Part shown: one piece after another, positions 36,687 through 46,889 of the stretch
Position numbering within the stretch: the first letter of the stretch is position 1
How the letters are laid out: each line of letters starts with the position of its first letter
Assembly: GCF_003182155.1 (NCBI RefSeq)
Contig: NZ_QGTG01000012.1
Location: 62,001 to 126,000 of the forward strand
From: Chitinophaga sp. S165
GTDB taxonomy: Bacteria > Bacteroidota > Bacteroidia > Chitinophagales > Chitinophagaceae
Reading direction: 5' to 3'
Length of the DNA stretch: 64,000 nucleotides
The notes under the pieces: generated by a model
Told to the model about the DNA's origin: nothing
Seen by the model: only the letters and a program-made list of their open reading frames with translations
Database searches by the model: none
Position numbers and translations under genes: made by a program

Positions 36687-39098
36687 ATGTTCAGGTACTA
36701 CTACAAGATAGCGATACGTAACCTCTGGAGAAATAAGGGCTTTTCTGCCATCACTATTCTGGGACTGGCCATTGGACTGGCCACCTGTTTATTGATTACA
36801 TTATTTGTAACAGACGAGTTAAGGTATGAGTACTTCAATGATAAAGCGGATCGCATTTACAGAATAAATGCAGATTTCCTGGTAAATGGCAGTGCGTTCA
36901 AAGAGCGCAACACTCCTGCTCAGTTCGGGCCTGTACTGCAACAGGATTATCCGCAGATTGAAAAATATGTGCGCTTTCTTCAGCAGGACAATATCCTGGT
37001 GAAAAAGGGAGAAGAAACTTTGCTGGAAAGCAATGTCTGCATCGCCGATTCCACAGTTTTCGACATGTTTGCATTGAAAATGATTGCAGGAAATCCTACT
37101 ACAGCCCTGCGTAATCCCTTTTCAATGGTCATTTCGGAAAGGATGGCTAAAAAATACTTTAACAGCACAGACGTTGTCGGCAAAATATTACATACCGACA
37201 ATATCAACCAATACACAGTTACAGGCGTGATCAAAGATGTACCGTCACAGTCCCATCTGCACTTTGATTTCATCAGGGCAATGGCACAGGAAGAGTACAG
37301 CCGGGAGGCGCAATGGATGGCCGACAATTTTGTAACCTATGTTTTATTGCGTCCTGGCACAACTCAGCAACAACTCGATGGTTATCTGAAGCAGGCTACT
37401 AAGAGATACATGGAAAACGACCTGAGGAAATTGACGGGTAGTGGTATTGCTGATCTTGAAGCGAAAGGCGGTCATTTCCGCTATAACTCCATTCCTCTCA
37501 AAAAGATCCACCTTTATTCTGACCTGGCTAACGAAGCTGAACCATCCGGCAATATACAATACGTCTACATTTTCATCATTACTGCTATTATCATTTTGCT
37601 GATAGCCTGCGTGAACTTTATGAACCTGTCTACCGCCCGTTCAGCAGGAAGAGCCAAAGAAGTGGGCTTACGCAAGGTGATGGGCTCTCAGAAAAGCAGT
37701 CTGATAATACAGTTCCTTGCAGAATCCGTATTGACCAGTTGCTGTGCCATGATCATTGCGATATGCCTGGCTGCAATATTATTACCCTATCTGAATGATC
37801 TGTCAGGGAAATCACTGAGTATTACTCCGGCATCCCTGACGTGGATATTCCCATTGTTGTTTGTGATAGTGATTATTGTGGGATTGATGGCCGGCGCCTA
37901 TCCCGCGTTCTTTTTATCCTCTTTTGAACCTGTAAAGGTGTTGAAAGGAAAACTGTCTACCGGCTTTAAAAACAGCTGGCTCAGAAACAGCCTGGTCATC
38001 TTCCAGTTTGCGGCAGCCATCTTGTTGATTGTAGGCACACTGGTTATTTATAACCAGCTTAGTTTTATCCGCAATAAACAGCTGGGATATAACAGGCAGC
38101 AGGTATTGGTGCTGGAGAACACACAAGCCCTATGGATCCACGCCAAAGGCTTTAAAGAGGATGTCATGAAAGTGCCTGGCGTAACTGCGGGCACTATGAC
38201 AACTACATTGCCTACGACCATCAATCTGAATACAAATATTTTTTCCAAAGATGCTGCCAGAAGTCCCGGTCAGGTGCTTGGACTTACCGAATGGTATGTG
38301 GATGCTGACTACATTCCTACGCTGGGCATGCAGATGGCAAGCGGCAGGAATTTCTCTCCGGATATGCCGACTGATACCAGCGGATCACTCATCATTAATG
38401 AGACCGCGGCGAAACTGCTAGGGTATACTGATATCACTGACAAATATCTCTATCGTGGTGAGCAAAAAATGAAGATCATCGGCATAGTGAAAGACTTCAA
38501 TGCGGGTTCTTTACGCAGCAAGATACCTCCTGCCGTGCTTACACTAGGCGAATACACCGGGAAAATGGCGTTCCGTGTCCAAACGGACAATGTGCAGCAG
38601 GTCATTAAAAAGATCGGTGCTCTATATCATGCCCGACCGGCAATGATGGGACAACCTTTCCGATATTTCTTCCTGGACGATAGCTTCAACAAATTGTATC
38701 AGTCGGAAGAACGTACAGGCAAGATCTTTATATCCTTTGCCATACTGGCAATCCTGATCGCATCCCTGGGGGTGCTCGGGCTTATTACTTATGCAGCGGA
38801 ACAACGCACCAAAGAGATCGGCATACGTAAAGTATTAGGGGCATCTGTATCCGGCATAGTGGCTATGTTATCAAAGGATTTCCTCAAACTGATCCTATTT
38901 GCTGCTATCATTGCCGCACCATTGGCCTGGTTCCTGATGAACCAATGGTTGCAGAACTTCGCATACCGCATCAATATCAACTGGACGGTATTTGTAATCG
39001 CCCTTATACTGATGGCTGTCATTACCATGCTGACTATTAGCTTCAAGGCGATCAAAGCCGCTATGAGCAATCCTGTAAAAAGCTTAAGATCTGAATGA
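36687..39098 (+). CDS. FtsX/MacB-type ABC transporter permease
   Basis: The protein has 803 residues from the ATG at 36687 (MFRYYYKIAIRNLWRNKGFS), the usual start of this family; the 60 extra codons upstream look non-coding. A membrane helix at about 20-40 is followed by a MacB-like periplasmic domain, then FtsX helices (about 285-430), a second MacB-like domain and a second FtsX region (about 680-800), with TKEIGIRKVLGAS and AKEVGLRKVMGSQ. Members of this 800-residue class are abundant in Bacteroidota and export lipoproteins, peptides or drugs, driven by a separate ATPase. No ATPase gene is nearby, so the partner must be elsewhere. Confidence 0.92.
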   Translation: MFRYYYKIAIRNLWRNKGFSAITILGLAIGLATCLLITLFVTDELRYEYFNDKADRIYRINADFLVNGSAFKERNTPAQFGPVLQQDYPQIEKYVRFLQQDNILVKKGEETLLESNVCIADSTVFDMFALKMIAGNPTTALRNPFSMVISERMAKKYFNSTDVVGKILHTDNINQYTVTGVIKDVPSQSHLHFDFIRAMAQEEYSREAQWMADNFVTYVLLRPGTTQQQLDGYLKQATKRYMENDLRKLTGSGIADLEAKGGHFRYNSIPLKKIHLYSDLANEAEPSGNIQYVYIFIITAIIILLIACVNFMNLSTARSAGRAKEVGLRKVMGSQKSSLIIQFLAESVLTSCCAMIIAICLAAILLPYLNDLSGKSLSITPASLTWIFPLLFVIVIIVGLMAGAYPAFFLSSFEPVKVLKGKLSTGFKNSWLRNSLVIFQFAAAILLIVGTLVIYNQLSFIRNKQLGYNRQQVLVLENTQALWIHAKGFKEDVMKVPGVTAGTMTTTLPTTINLNTNIFSKDAARSPGQVLGLTEWYVDADYIPTLGMQMASGRNFSPDMPTDTSGSLIINETAAKLLGYTDITDKYLYRGEQKMKIIGIVKDFNAGSLRSKIPPAVLTLGEYTGKMAFRVQTDNVQQVIKKIGALYHARPAMMGQPFRYFFLDDSFNKLYQSEERTGKIFISFAILAILIASLGVLGLITYAAEQRTKEIGIRKVLGASVSGIVAMLSKDFLKLILFAAIIAAPLAWFLMNQWLQNFAYRININWTVFVIALILMAVITMLTISFKAIKAAMSNPVKSLRSE

Positions 39099-39100
39099 TC

Positions 39101-39134
39101 AAAAAAAGGGCCGTCCGCCTGCGCGGACAGCCCT
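39101..39134 (-). terminator. Terminator of the GH71/99-like gene
   Basis: A 12-bp stem with one G-U-type mismatch (39107-39118 with 39123-39134) and a 4-base loop is followed on the minus strand by a T run. It also ends up 2 bp after the stop of the convergent permease gene. Confidence 0.8.
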
Positions 39135-39153
39135 TACCTCCATATATCAGTCC

Positions 39154-40770
39154 TTAATTCTGTAATGTCCACTGGCCGCTTTCAAAGAATGCCGGTACGT
39201 TCGTACACTGAGCAAAACCGCTCTGGTTCTCCAGATTCAGATACGTATTCTGCCATTCATTTTTCAAACGGGTATAACCATTGTAACTTTCCAATACCCA
39301 ATAACTGCTGTAGAAAGTATTCGGTACGGCGGAACTCTCAACATAGCTATACAGGTGTTCTATGTTCAGGTAATGTCCGGTAGCCACATTCTTAAAGCGG
39401 ATGTGACCATTCACCGTTTCCTGTACCCATCTGTATTGATTGCCGCTGTTATTGCCGTTATATTTCACCTGGCCGTTCTCCTCGTACAAATAAGTGTTCA
39501 GCCATTTGTTCTTAATCAGTACACCGGTTCCGGTCGGAGGAGGATTTCCACCACCGCCAATACTGTTTAACAGATTTTCCGCATTGCTGATCTGCAGATT
39601 AACCAGATAGTTGAACACCTGGTTCAATTGCTGCTGTACACTACCGTTGCCTGCATACTGCTTCCTGTATTCGTACAGGCGGGAGATCACTTCCAGTTCA
39701 TGTTGTCCATAAGGTACACCCAGCTTCTGCTGCATGATGGTCAGGAACGAGTATCCAAATTGATCCGTAGGTTCAATGATAGTACCTTCGCCATAGTCAT
39801 TCCAGGTAGCAAACTGGATGATGCTCACACTGGAATTCAGTGCTTTGTCCAGCATGGTAGAAAAAGTAGAAGTGCCATTAAAAGGGATCTCCCATGTAGG
39901 ACCGTCAGCACCGCCTGCTGCATAGAAAGACTTGAATCCAGGATACACTACCCCTATAGACAGCGGGAAGCTGGCCGCCTGTGTATAATAGCGGTCCACC
40001 ACTCCCGGATGTTCCTGGTAGATCCATGGGAACTCGCCACCAGCGTTATTAGCGCCGACTTCATTTGTAAATCCAAACAATGGTATGATCTTAGGACGCG
40101 GATTAATACCATTCAGGATAGTATTCCATTCTGAAGGCTGATGAAAGGTGATAGGGCCAAAATTCAATACGACAGGTGCATTGCTGGCGTTACGCAGATA
40201 ATTTCCCTGGTTGAAATAGTTGTTCTGCATATACACGAAATCGCCGTTGGCACTGGAAGCCATACCAGGGTCCCAGTTACGGTCTTCATGTACAATAGAG
40301 AACTGGAGCCCTACCGCATTTAGTTTACTGATCAATGCATTGGAATTAGCCAGGTTGTCCGGATAGTCGTAACGCTGTCTTGTGCCCGGCCAGTCGATAA
40401 ATACACCGTCAGCACCGGCATATTTCATCAGCAGCAACTGATACTCAATAATATCCGGATCACCGGAAGCATAAGGCCCGGTTTTAGGATAAAAATAAGC
40501 AGCTATCTGTCTCTTGCCATTAACAATGATATCCGGGTTCTGGTTATTCATTTTCCAATGATAGCCCCAGGCACCTCTGGATGCCGGCGTTTCAAACCAG
40601 GGCATCCAATGGATAAAGATCTTTTTGTTAGTTGATTTGTTGATTGCAACCGCATTAGCTGAAACATCCGCCTTTAGCTTACCGGATAAAGAAAGTTCTT
40701 GTGGCTCAAGCGACGATTTGTTACACGCGAACAGGAACAGGGCACAACAGGCCCATAATAGAGTTCTCAT
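39154..40770 (-). CDS. GH71/99-like lipoprotein with lectin-type C-terminus
   Basis: The protein has 538 residues from the ATG at 40770. A lipoprotein signal ends at LFAC, with Cys16 as the anchor. Residues 45-390 form a TIM-barrel-like region (IFIHWMPWFETP, GADGVFIDWPGTRQRYDYPDN, IVHEDRNWDPG, IQFATWNDYGEGTIIEPTDQ). This pattern matches the GH71/GH99-like group acting on alpha-1,3-glucan or mannosides. A Gly/Pro linker leads to a C-terminal domain (about 415-538) with three similar repeats ending in LNT or YLN, like a ricin or fascin-type sugar-binding trefoil. It would be anchored in the outer membrane. The substrate call is uncertain. Confidence 0.75.
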   Translation of the reverse strand: MRTLLWACCALFLFACNKSSLEPQELSLSGKLKADVSANAVAINKSTNKKIFIHWMPWFETPASRGAWGYHWKMNNQNPDIIVNGKRQIAAYFYPKTGPYASGDPDIIEYQLLLMKYAGADGVFIDWPGTRQRYDYPDNLANSNALISKLNAVGLQFSIVHEDRNWDPGMASSANGDFVYMQNNYFNQGNYLRNASNAPVVLNFGPITFHQPSEWNTILNGINPRPKIIPLFGFTNEVGANNAGGEFPWIYQEHPGVVDRYYTQAASFPLSIGVVYPGFKSFYAAGGADGPTWEIPFNGTSTFSTMLDKALNSSVSIIQFATWNDYGEGTIIEPTDQFGYSFLTIMQQKLGVPYGQHELEVISRLYEYRKQYAGNGSVQQQLNQVFNYLVNLQISNAENLLNSIGGGGNPPPTGTGVLIKNKWLNTYLYEENGQVKYNGNNSGNQYRWVQETVNGHIRFKNVATGHYLNIEHLYSYVESSAVPNTFYSSYWVLESYNGYTRLKNEWQNTYLNLENQSGFAQCTNVPAFFESGQWTLQN

Positions 40771-41032
40771 TTTGAGGGAGATTTGATGAATAAATAAATG
40801 GTTCTTTTGAGAATTGTGATATGGCTTTTCCGGTTCGAAAATACTCACGGCAGGTTAACCGGCACAATTATATGTGGGAAATATAGAAGAAAAAACGGCC
40901 TTCAATGTAGAAGGTTCATGATAATCAACCTGTTGAGACAGGAGCGATATTATGAAAATATAGACGTTTTAGTTACAGAACATAAAGACATCCACAGAAG
41001 TGAATGCCTTTATGTTTAAAGAATTTCAGGGA

Positions 41033-42379
41033 TCAATACCGCAGGGACAATACGCGCAAAGCAACATCCCGGCCGGTTTGTGCTCCTATCTCGCTATCGA
41101 ATTGGTAGTGAATACCACCATAGACCCTCGAAATGGAAGCCTCATCGACCATTTGTTGAAAACTGCTGAAAGAACGGGGAGTAAAGCCATCGGACACTTT
41201 CTGGTTATCGGTGAAGGACTCGTTACTACCGAAATAATCAGCCAGGATAGTACCTGCGGCGCCAGAGAAACTTGCATGCCCTGACGTATAGGACGGGAAT
41301 GGAGGTGTTCCTATCAGCGAAGTCCAGCCAGCAGATATGTAAGTCTGTATGTAAGTTATTGGCCGCAGGAGATTATACCTGTATTTATACTTCCAGCATA
41401 CAATAGCCGCATCGTTTTCGCCAATGCCTACCTGGGCAAAAAGTTTCGCCGCCTGCGTTAAACTAAGCCCGTTCTCAACGATCAGTTGGGACGTGATTGC
41501 CAGCATGTGGCCCGGAGGTGTAAAAGTACCACCACCGTCAGCCCAGTAACGCGCAATGAGGTTCTCTTCCAGCGTCAGCGTATTTTGCTTATTATAGACG
41601 AAATAAGCGGCTTTATAGAACGCCGAAGCCGTATCTGTAGAAAAGGCAGGATGTGCGATATTTGCCGTCTCTGGATGGCGTGGTTTCACTATCAGACGGT
41701 TGTTGCCCCAGTAAGGCAACAATGCACGCTGAAAGGCCGGAGGTGTAGGTACCCAATAAGCAGAACCTACCGGTGGCACGTAATCGGTCGGGAAGTTATT
41801 CAGATAACCGTCTTTTCCACCGTCAGTAGCCGACCATGCATAGATAGCAGCAGCGACCTGTTTACCAAAATTTACAGAGCGGATGATTTCATCCTGGCCG
41901 CAGCCACCTGATGCTGCAGCTTTATTTGTACTATCCAGTGCAGCTATGAGCAACAGATTTGCAGCACTGGCATTGGGATACAGGCTTCTGATAATATCGG
42001 CCATCGCGCTGTTGGCTACGATCTCCCAATTATATCGTTTACCTGTTACCGGGCGTGGTACATTGCGCAGGCCATCTAACTGACCACTAAGGGAATGACC
42101 ATACCTGTCACTCCATATCACAGCTTCGTGCAGCGCTATACCGGTGTATGCAAGTGCCCGCGCAGCTACCGGCGGACTAAATCCCGGCGTTTCCTTGATT
42201 AGTTTGAATTCCAGCTGATACCATGATACAGGTATAGCAGATGCCGTGTTACTTTGGGGTCCAGGTTGCGCAGTGGCAAGTGTTGTTTTTGGGGGTGCCT
42301 GATCTTCCTTGCTACAAGCGGCGATAACAAGGATCATAAAGAGGTAGATGCACCACGAACGTAGGGAACGAATGGTCAT
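41033..42379 (-). CDS. Vanadium-dependent haloperoxidase/PAP2-like lipoprotein
   Basis: The protein has 448 residues from the ATG at 42379. A lipoprotein signal ends at VIAAC. The acid-phosphatase/haloperoxidase core is at the C-terminal end: KYKYRYNLLRPITYI, then PFPSYTSGHASFSGAAG, then SRVYGGIHYQFD. Those three blocks hold the Lys, Arg, Ser-Gly-His and Arg-x5-His residues that bind vanadate or phosphate. Bacterial relatives of this type are either phosphatases or halide-oxidising peroxidases; sequence alone cannot say which. It stands alone and is anchored in the cell envelope. Confidence 0.85.
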   Translation of the reverse strand: MTIRSLRSWCIYLFMILVIAACSKEDQAPPKTTLATAQPGPQSNTASAIPVSWYQLEFKLIKETPGFSPPVAARALAYTGIALHEAVIWSDRYGHSLSGQLDGLRNVPRPVTGKRYNWEIVANSAMADIIRSLYPNASAANLLLIAALDSTNKAAASGGCGQDEIIRSVNFGKQVAAAIYAWSATDGGKDGYLNNFPTDYVPPVGSAYWVPTPPAFQRALLPYWGNNRLIVKPRHPETANIAHPAFSTDTASAFYKAAYFVYNKQNTLTLEENLIARYWADGGGTFTPPGHMLAITSQLIVENGLSLTQAAKLFAQVGIGENDAAIVCWKYKYRYNLLRPITYIQTYISAGWTSLIGTPPFPSYTSGHASFSGAAGTILADYFGSNESFTDNQKVSDGFTPRSFSSFQQMVDEASISRVYGGIHYQFDSEIGAQTGRDVALRVLSLRY

Positions 42380-42460
42380 ATTCTTGAGTTTAGAGGGCGG
42401 TAATATAGCGATGCCCGGTAGAAATATGCCAGCAGTCATCTAACATGAAAAGTTGCCAAA

Positions 42461-42478
42461 ATACCAACCACTTGGTAT
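42461..42478. promoter_or_regulatory. 7-bp inverted repeat between divergent genes
   Basis: ATACCAA-CCAC-TTGGTAT is a perfect 7-bp inverted repeat in the 235-bp gap between the haloperoxidase-like gene and the M15 peptidase gene. A near -7 box (TATCTTCG, 42501-42508) lies 22 bp further on the plus strand. It could be an operator, but no regulator is nearby. Confidence 0.3.
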
Positions 42479-42614
42479 AGGTCTTTAGCGAAAAAGCCCG
42501 TATCTTCGAGCCTGTTGTTATAACCTCGATTACAAGCACCCCAATATACTATTATTCAAAAAACACCCATAAACCACAACCCCATTATATAACCAAATAA
42601 CCCTTCCAAACATC

Positions 42615-43394
42615 ATGGAACTTAAACTGATCAGGATCAACAGCCAAGGTCCTCTGGTAACTAGCTGGCAATTCTTCTTAACTGGCCAACAGCTGTATTC
42701 CGGTGTCGTTGATGGCAATTTCACAAGTGAAGTACAGGATGCAACTATCGAATTCCAGCGCAGGAACAATCTTCAGCCCGATGGCATCGTAGGCAACAAA
42801 ACATATGGCGTAGCCATGCAGCTCGGATTTGATGGTGCCGTCGACGATCGCACCGATAAATCGGGAGCAGACTTTCCTAAACCACCGTCATTTAAGCCCC
42901 TCGTTTCTAATGAAGAACGGGCAAAGGTATTTGGCAAGTTCACTTTTGTATCCCAGCCCATTCCTGGTAATCCCGAAAATATTAAGGTCACCGGAAACTG
43001 GGCAAGTAAGAACATTGTGATGACTTCCATTCCGCAGCTGATCAACATCAAAGGTTCAGATAAAGTACAATTCCATACGCTGGCAGCCAATCAGCTTGTT
43101 AAGTTATGGAAGGACTGGGAAAAGGCAGGACTGCTTCCACTCGTACTAACCTGGGGCGGATCTTATGTGCCGAGATTTATCAGGGGTAGCCGCACCACTT
43201 TGAGTAATCATGCTTTCGGCTCCGCATTCGACATCAATGTAGCATGGAACCAGCTCGGTGCCGTTCCTGCATTGGTCGGTCAGAAAGGATCTGTCAGAGA
43301 ACTTGTGCAGATAGCTAATCAGAATGGATTTTACTGGGGAGGTCATTTCTCGCGAAAGGATGGAATGCACTTTGAAATAGCACAAATAAAATAA
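42615..43394 (+). CDS. Peptidoglycan-binding M15-family peptidase
   Basis: The protein has 259 residues. A PG_binding_1 domain lies at about 10-70 (VDGNFTSEVQDATIEFQRRNNLQPDGIVGNKT split by short links). The C-terminal M15 domain has SNHAFGSAFD with zinc ligands His199 and Asp206, and GMHFEI with His252. It cleaves the peptide crosslinks of cell-wall peptidoglycan, like VanY or endolysin-type L-Ala-D-Glu peptidases. No signal peptide is seen, which fits an endolysin-like or T6SS/phage-type enzyme more than a classic exported carboxypeptidase. No phage genes are around it. Confidence 0.88.
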   Translation: MELKLIRINSQGPLVTSWQFFLTGQQLYSGVVDGNFTSEVQDATIEFQRRNNLQPDGIVGNKTYGVAMQLGFDGAVDDRTDKSGADFPKPPSFKPLVSNEERAKVFGKFTFVSQPIPGNPENIKVTGNWASKNIVMTSIPQLINIKGSDKVQFHTLAANQLVKLWKDWEKAGLLPLVLTWGGSYVPRFIRGSRTTLSNHAFGSAFDINVAWNQLGAVPALVGQKGSVRELVQIANQNGFYWGGHFSRKDGMHFEIAQIK

Positions 43395-43669
43395 CACATA
43401 TGCCGGGCCGTTCCGTTTACCGGCATGGCCCGGTATCTCTTTACTTACATCGGCAATATCGTGTTCGTCGTTCCATAGCGATATTGTTATCGATGTAGCT
43501 CTGCTGTTCTGTTATGCAATAAAGATTTTGTCCGCAAATGAGGGTCAGTATTTCCGTAAATGAGGCGGTAATTTACAGTCCTCGTACGAAATTACAGGAG
43601 TCAACAAACTTATACCTCAAATTTCCTCATCCCCAGATGCGAACATATAATCTATAATCATTAAGTACT

Positions 43670-44425
43670 ATGCAGACTGAATATAACAGGCTCGCTGATA
43701 TCAAGCGATTAGAGTTTATCATAGACAGTTTAAAAAAACACCTTCCTGATGGCGCCGTTGTACTCGACGTAGGTTGTGGTAACGGGATCATTGCCCGCCA
43801 GCTTGGCCGCGAAGGATTCAATGTCTACGGCATTGACATCAGCACTAAAACAATTGAGAAAGCAAGAGCACTCACTGACCTTCCCAATGTCAGCTTTGAC
43901 GTTATCAGTGCTGAAGAGCTTGTGGCTGATGGCAGGAAATACCACGCCATCATCTGCAGTGAAGTGCTCGAGCATCTTAATCAGCCTGAGAAGCTGTTAG
44001 ATGTGCTGTATCAATCGCTTGCAGACGACGGTGTGCTCATAGTTACCGTACCTAATGGAATGGGGCCCAGGGAAGTACTGATAACAAAACCTGTTATTGC
44101 CTTACAGAAGAAAGACAACTGGGTATGGCGAAGCATACTGAAAATAAAATCTATGCTTGGTTATAAAGGCACTACTGTTCAATCAGATGCGGATGACCTG
44201 ACCCACGTACAGTTCTTCAGTAAAAATTCTCTCGAAGTATTAGCACGTAAAACACGATTTAAGATCATCAGGTTTGGTAAAACAAACTTTATTGATGATG
44301 TTTTTCCTTTTTCTTTTTTCACCAAAAAGATAAAAATTCTGCAGAAATGGGATGGGGCACTTGCCGAAGTCCTTCCTTATCAACTGACTGGAAGTTTTGT
44401 AACAGTCTGGGAGAAAACTCCATAA
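43670..44425 (+). CDS. SAM-dependent methyltransferase
   Basis: The protein has 251 residues. The class I methyltransferase fold shows motif I VVLDVGCGNGIIARQLG (about 27-43), the acidic end of strand 2 VYGIDIS, and post-motif HAIICSEVLEHLNQPEKLL. It is of the Methyltransf_11/23 type that includes UbiE/COQ5- and UbiG-like enzymes. A C-terminal segment with aromatic residues (DDVFPFSFFTKKIKILQKW) may shape a substrate site or contact membrane. The substrate is unknown and neighbours give no hint. Confidence 0.88.
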   Translation: MQTEYNRLADIKRLEFIIDSLKKHLPDGAVVLDVGCGNGIIARQLGREGFNVYGIDISTKTIEKARALTDLPNVSFDVISAEELVADGRKYHAIICSEVLEHLNQPEKLLDVLYQSLADDGVLIVTVPNGMGPREVLITKPVIALQKKDNWVWRSILKIKSMLGYKGTTVQSDADDLTHVQFFSKNSLEVLARKTRFKIIRFGKTNFIDDVFPFSFFTKKIKILQKWDGALAEVLPYQLTGSFVTVWEKTP

Positions 44426-44534
44426 GAAAAACAATATAATTTATTGGCAGAAAAACCCCGTTTCATAGGCTTTCAGGGCTATATTCTCGTGGTATTTACG
44501 TAACTTCGTATTACCTATACCCGTAATATAACCT

Positions 44535-46139
44535 ATGAAAACCTTCAGTGTCCTATTCAACATACTGAAAACCATTCTCGTATCTTTATTGATCATGCTT
44601 CCGATTATAGCCAGGTCACAAACGATGCCGATATACCTGGAAAATCCATCTTTCGAAGGACAACCAACAATGAATGGAATTCCTGCTCCATGGTATCAGA
44701 GAGGTGTTAATTTGATTGCATATACATTACCGATGGGAGGCAATAATGAGATCCCCCCATCAGATGGAAAAACATATGCTGCATTACTGGCTGCGTCAGA
44801 AAATAATGCATCTGTAGGTCATCCTGTATGGACGTCTATCGGACAACAATTATCAAAGCCAATTGAAGCCGGCAGGGCTTACCTGATCTCTTTTGATATG
44901 GCATTGATGCCTGAGGATGATCGCAGTGATGAATCAGCTGCAACATCTACAGCACTGGCCATTCTGGGAAGCAGTTCTGAAAGCGATATCGGAGAAAGGA
45001 TCTGGTTTTCAGATATCTGTTATGAAAGAAAATGGAACCGCTTCACGGCAGTATTAAAACCTAAAAAGACCTACACACATCTTCGTTTTGAACCTTATGT
45101 TACGGACTATGACGACACATGTTATGTGGTAACTTTCCTGGATAATATTTCGATGATCGAAGAAACGCTCAACTTTGATGTAAGCGCAGAGAATACATGT
45201 TATGGCCTGAACGATGGTAAAGTTGCTGTCACAATAAACAGCCTGGAAAAAGACACCTACACTTATCTATGGGAGCCAGGTGGTTATACTACACCATCAG
45301 TAGCCCATCTTCCTGCAGGAAAATATACTGTCACTGTGACAAGTGGTAAAGGCAACAGAAGATCTGAAAGTATTCAGGTAAAACAATGGGATATAAATAT
45401 CGATGCTACAGTAACCGGCATTAGCTGTTATGGGGATACAGATGGAAGTATCCTGGTAAATGCAAGCGGAAGCTTAACCCCATATAAATATGCGCTGGTA
45501 GATCAGTTCCCTGACCAGGATACACCTGGCTTCAGTAATCTCCGCGCCAATTACTACACACTGAAAGTAACAGATAGTATGGGCTGTTATAAAATGGAAG
45601 GAATCAACATCGGCAATCCAGGTCTTTTACAGATAAAAGATCTCGTGGCAAAGCCGGTATCCTGTAGCAGTGTACAGGATGGTCAGCTCATCTTCACACC
45701 AACAGGAGGTACTATTCCTTATTCTTACAGCATTGCTGATACCGGATTTCAGAACGAGAACAGGTTCCATCACCTGGACGCAGGAAACTATCGATATACT
45801 GTCAGGGACAGTCATAACTGTATAGTAGAAGGCACTGCAACTGTCGAAAAAGAGTGGAGGGACTGCGCCGTTTACATGCCTACAGCTTTCAGCCCTAATG
45901 GAGATGGCAAGAATGACATTTTCAAGGCCAAAATGCAGGATGATGTAACCGGATTCAGATTAGCCGTTTATGGCCGCTGGGGACAGCTCGTCTTCGAAAC
46001 ATCCAATCCGGAGACTGGCTGGGACGGAAAACAAAAAGGACTTGACCTGCCGCCAGGAACTTACATCTGGGTGGCCGATTATACAGACAGCAAAAAACAG
46101 CCGACACGACAGCAGGGAACTGTCACTATGTTCAGATAA
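44535..46139 (+). CDS. Gliding-type surface protein with CHU_C T9SS domain
   Basis: The protein has 534 residues with a signal peptide of about 28 (IIARSQ). Residues 30-215 form a beta-rich domain (NPSFEGQPTMNGIPAPWY), possibly a carbohydrate-binding-like sandwich. Residues 220-445 hold three SprB-like repeats (ENTCYGLNDGKVAVTI, GISCYGDTDGSILV and KPVSCSSVQDGQLIF). The C-terminal CHU_C (T9SS type B) domain has YMPTAFSPNGDGKNDIF and YGRWGQLVFET. Such proteins are exported by T9SS and held on the surface; SprB itself is a gliding adhesin. This one is much smaller than SprB. Confidence 0.92.
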   Translation: MKTFSVLFNILKTILVSLLIMLPIIARSQTMPIYLENPSFEGQPTMNGIPAPWYQRGVNLIAYTLPMGGNNEIPPSDGKTYAALLAASENNASVGHPVWTSIGQQLSKPIEAGRAYLISFDMALMPEDDRSDESAATSTALAILGSSSESDIGERIWFSDICYERKWNRFTAVLKPKKTYTHLRFEPYVTDYDDTCYVVTFLDNISMIEETLNFDVSAENTCYGLNDGKVAVTINSLEKDTYTYLWEPGGYTTPSVAHLPAGKYTVTVTSGKGNRRSESIQVKQWDINIDATVTGISCYGDTDGSILVNASGSLTPYKYALVDQFPDQDTPGFSNLRANYYTLKVTDSMGCYKMEGINIGNPGLLQIKDLVAKPVSCSSVQDGQLIFTPTGGTIPYSYSIADTGFQNENRFHHLDAGNYRYTVRDSHNCIVEGTATVEKEWRDCAVYMPTAFSPNGDGKNDIFKAKMQDDVTGFRLAVYGRWGQLVFETSNPETGWDGKQKGLDLPPGTYIWVADYTDSKKQPTRQQGTVTMFR

Positions 46140-46205
46140 AATAAAATGATTGTGCTCCGATTGCAGTTAAATAGCGTAACTTGATAAGAGTTAATCTCTT
46201 AGCAA

Positions 46206-46889
46206 ATGGAACTGGTAGTATTCGCAGCACTTCATTTTCAGCTGGACGCCCGGCCTTCCGGTGGAGAAACGGCAGATAACCGTCCTCCTTTGCAAACACT
46301 GCTTGACCTGATCAAAACAAAGCAGGGTTCGGCACAGGCATTACAGATCAATACAAGTCCCTACTCCTCACCGGTGCTGCCGCAGATAGCGGTTAGTCCG
46401 AGTATGACCCGCTACCTGAGTCATCTATCCGGCACTATGCAGGGTAATGACGCAACATGTGATTATGAGCTAAGCAATATTGTGGTAGAACTGCTGACGG
46501 AATACCAGGAAAAAGAAGCTTCTCCCGGCAACTCCGAAACTGCAGTAACTACTACCATGATGATCATACGGAATGAAGTGATGCTAAATCCCAACATTCA
46601 CGAGCACAGCCTGCGGATACTAGCCAAAAAACACTTTATTAATGAGAAGACACTGAGCAGGGCATTTACCAAAGCATTCGGGATCAAGATCAGCGATTTT
46701 ATATTGACGCAAGTCATGCAAAGGGCTAAATATCTCCTGGAAAATACAAAGAGAACAGTTGCAGATATTGCTGAAGAATTAGGGTATAGTAACAACTATA
46801 ATTTTGCGCGTACGTTCAGGAACGTATATGGTATTTACCCTATGGAATGCCGTAAAAAGAATGCAGCAGCCAGTCAGTCTACATACTAA
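46206..46889 (+). CDS. AraC-family transcriptional regulator
   Basis: The protein has 227 residues. The C-terminal AraC helix-turn-helix pair spans about 120-220 (LRILAKKHFINEKTLSRAFTKAFGIKISDFI, VADIAEELGYSNNYNFARTFRNVYGIYP). The N-terminal 110 residues are not a standard cupin and could be a small ligand or partner domain. Its last 11 bases overlap the end of the convergent lipoprotein gene. The target is unknown. Confidence 0.88.
   Translation: MELVVFAALHFQLDARPSGGETADNRPPLQTLLDLIKTKQGSAQALQINTSPYSSPVLPQIAVSPSMTRYLSHLSGTMQGNDATCDYELSNIVVELLTEYQEKEASPGNSETAVTTTMMIIRNEVMLNPNIHEHSLRILAKKHFINEKTLSRAFTKAFGIKISDFILTQVMQRAKYLLENTKRTVADIAEELGYSNNYNFARTFRNVYGIYPMECRKKNAAASQSTY

Noticed and set aside
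39628..40134. Open frame of 168 codons on the plus strand
   Set aside because: Antisense to the GH71/99-like gene; no protein-like features.
42615..43394. Phage origin for the M15 peptidase
   Set aside because: No phage structural, integrase or holin genes are next to it; the gene stands alone.
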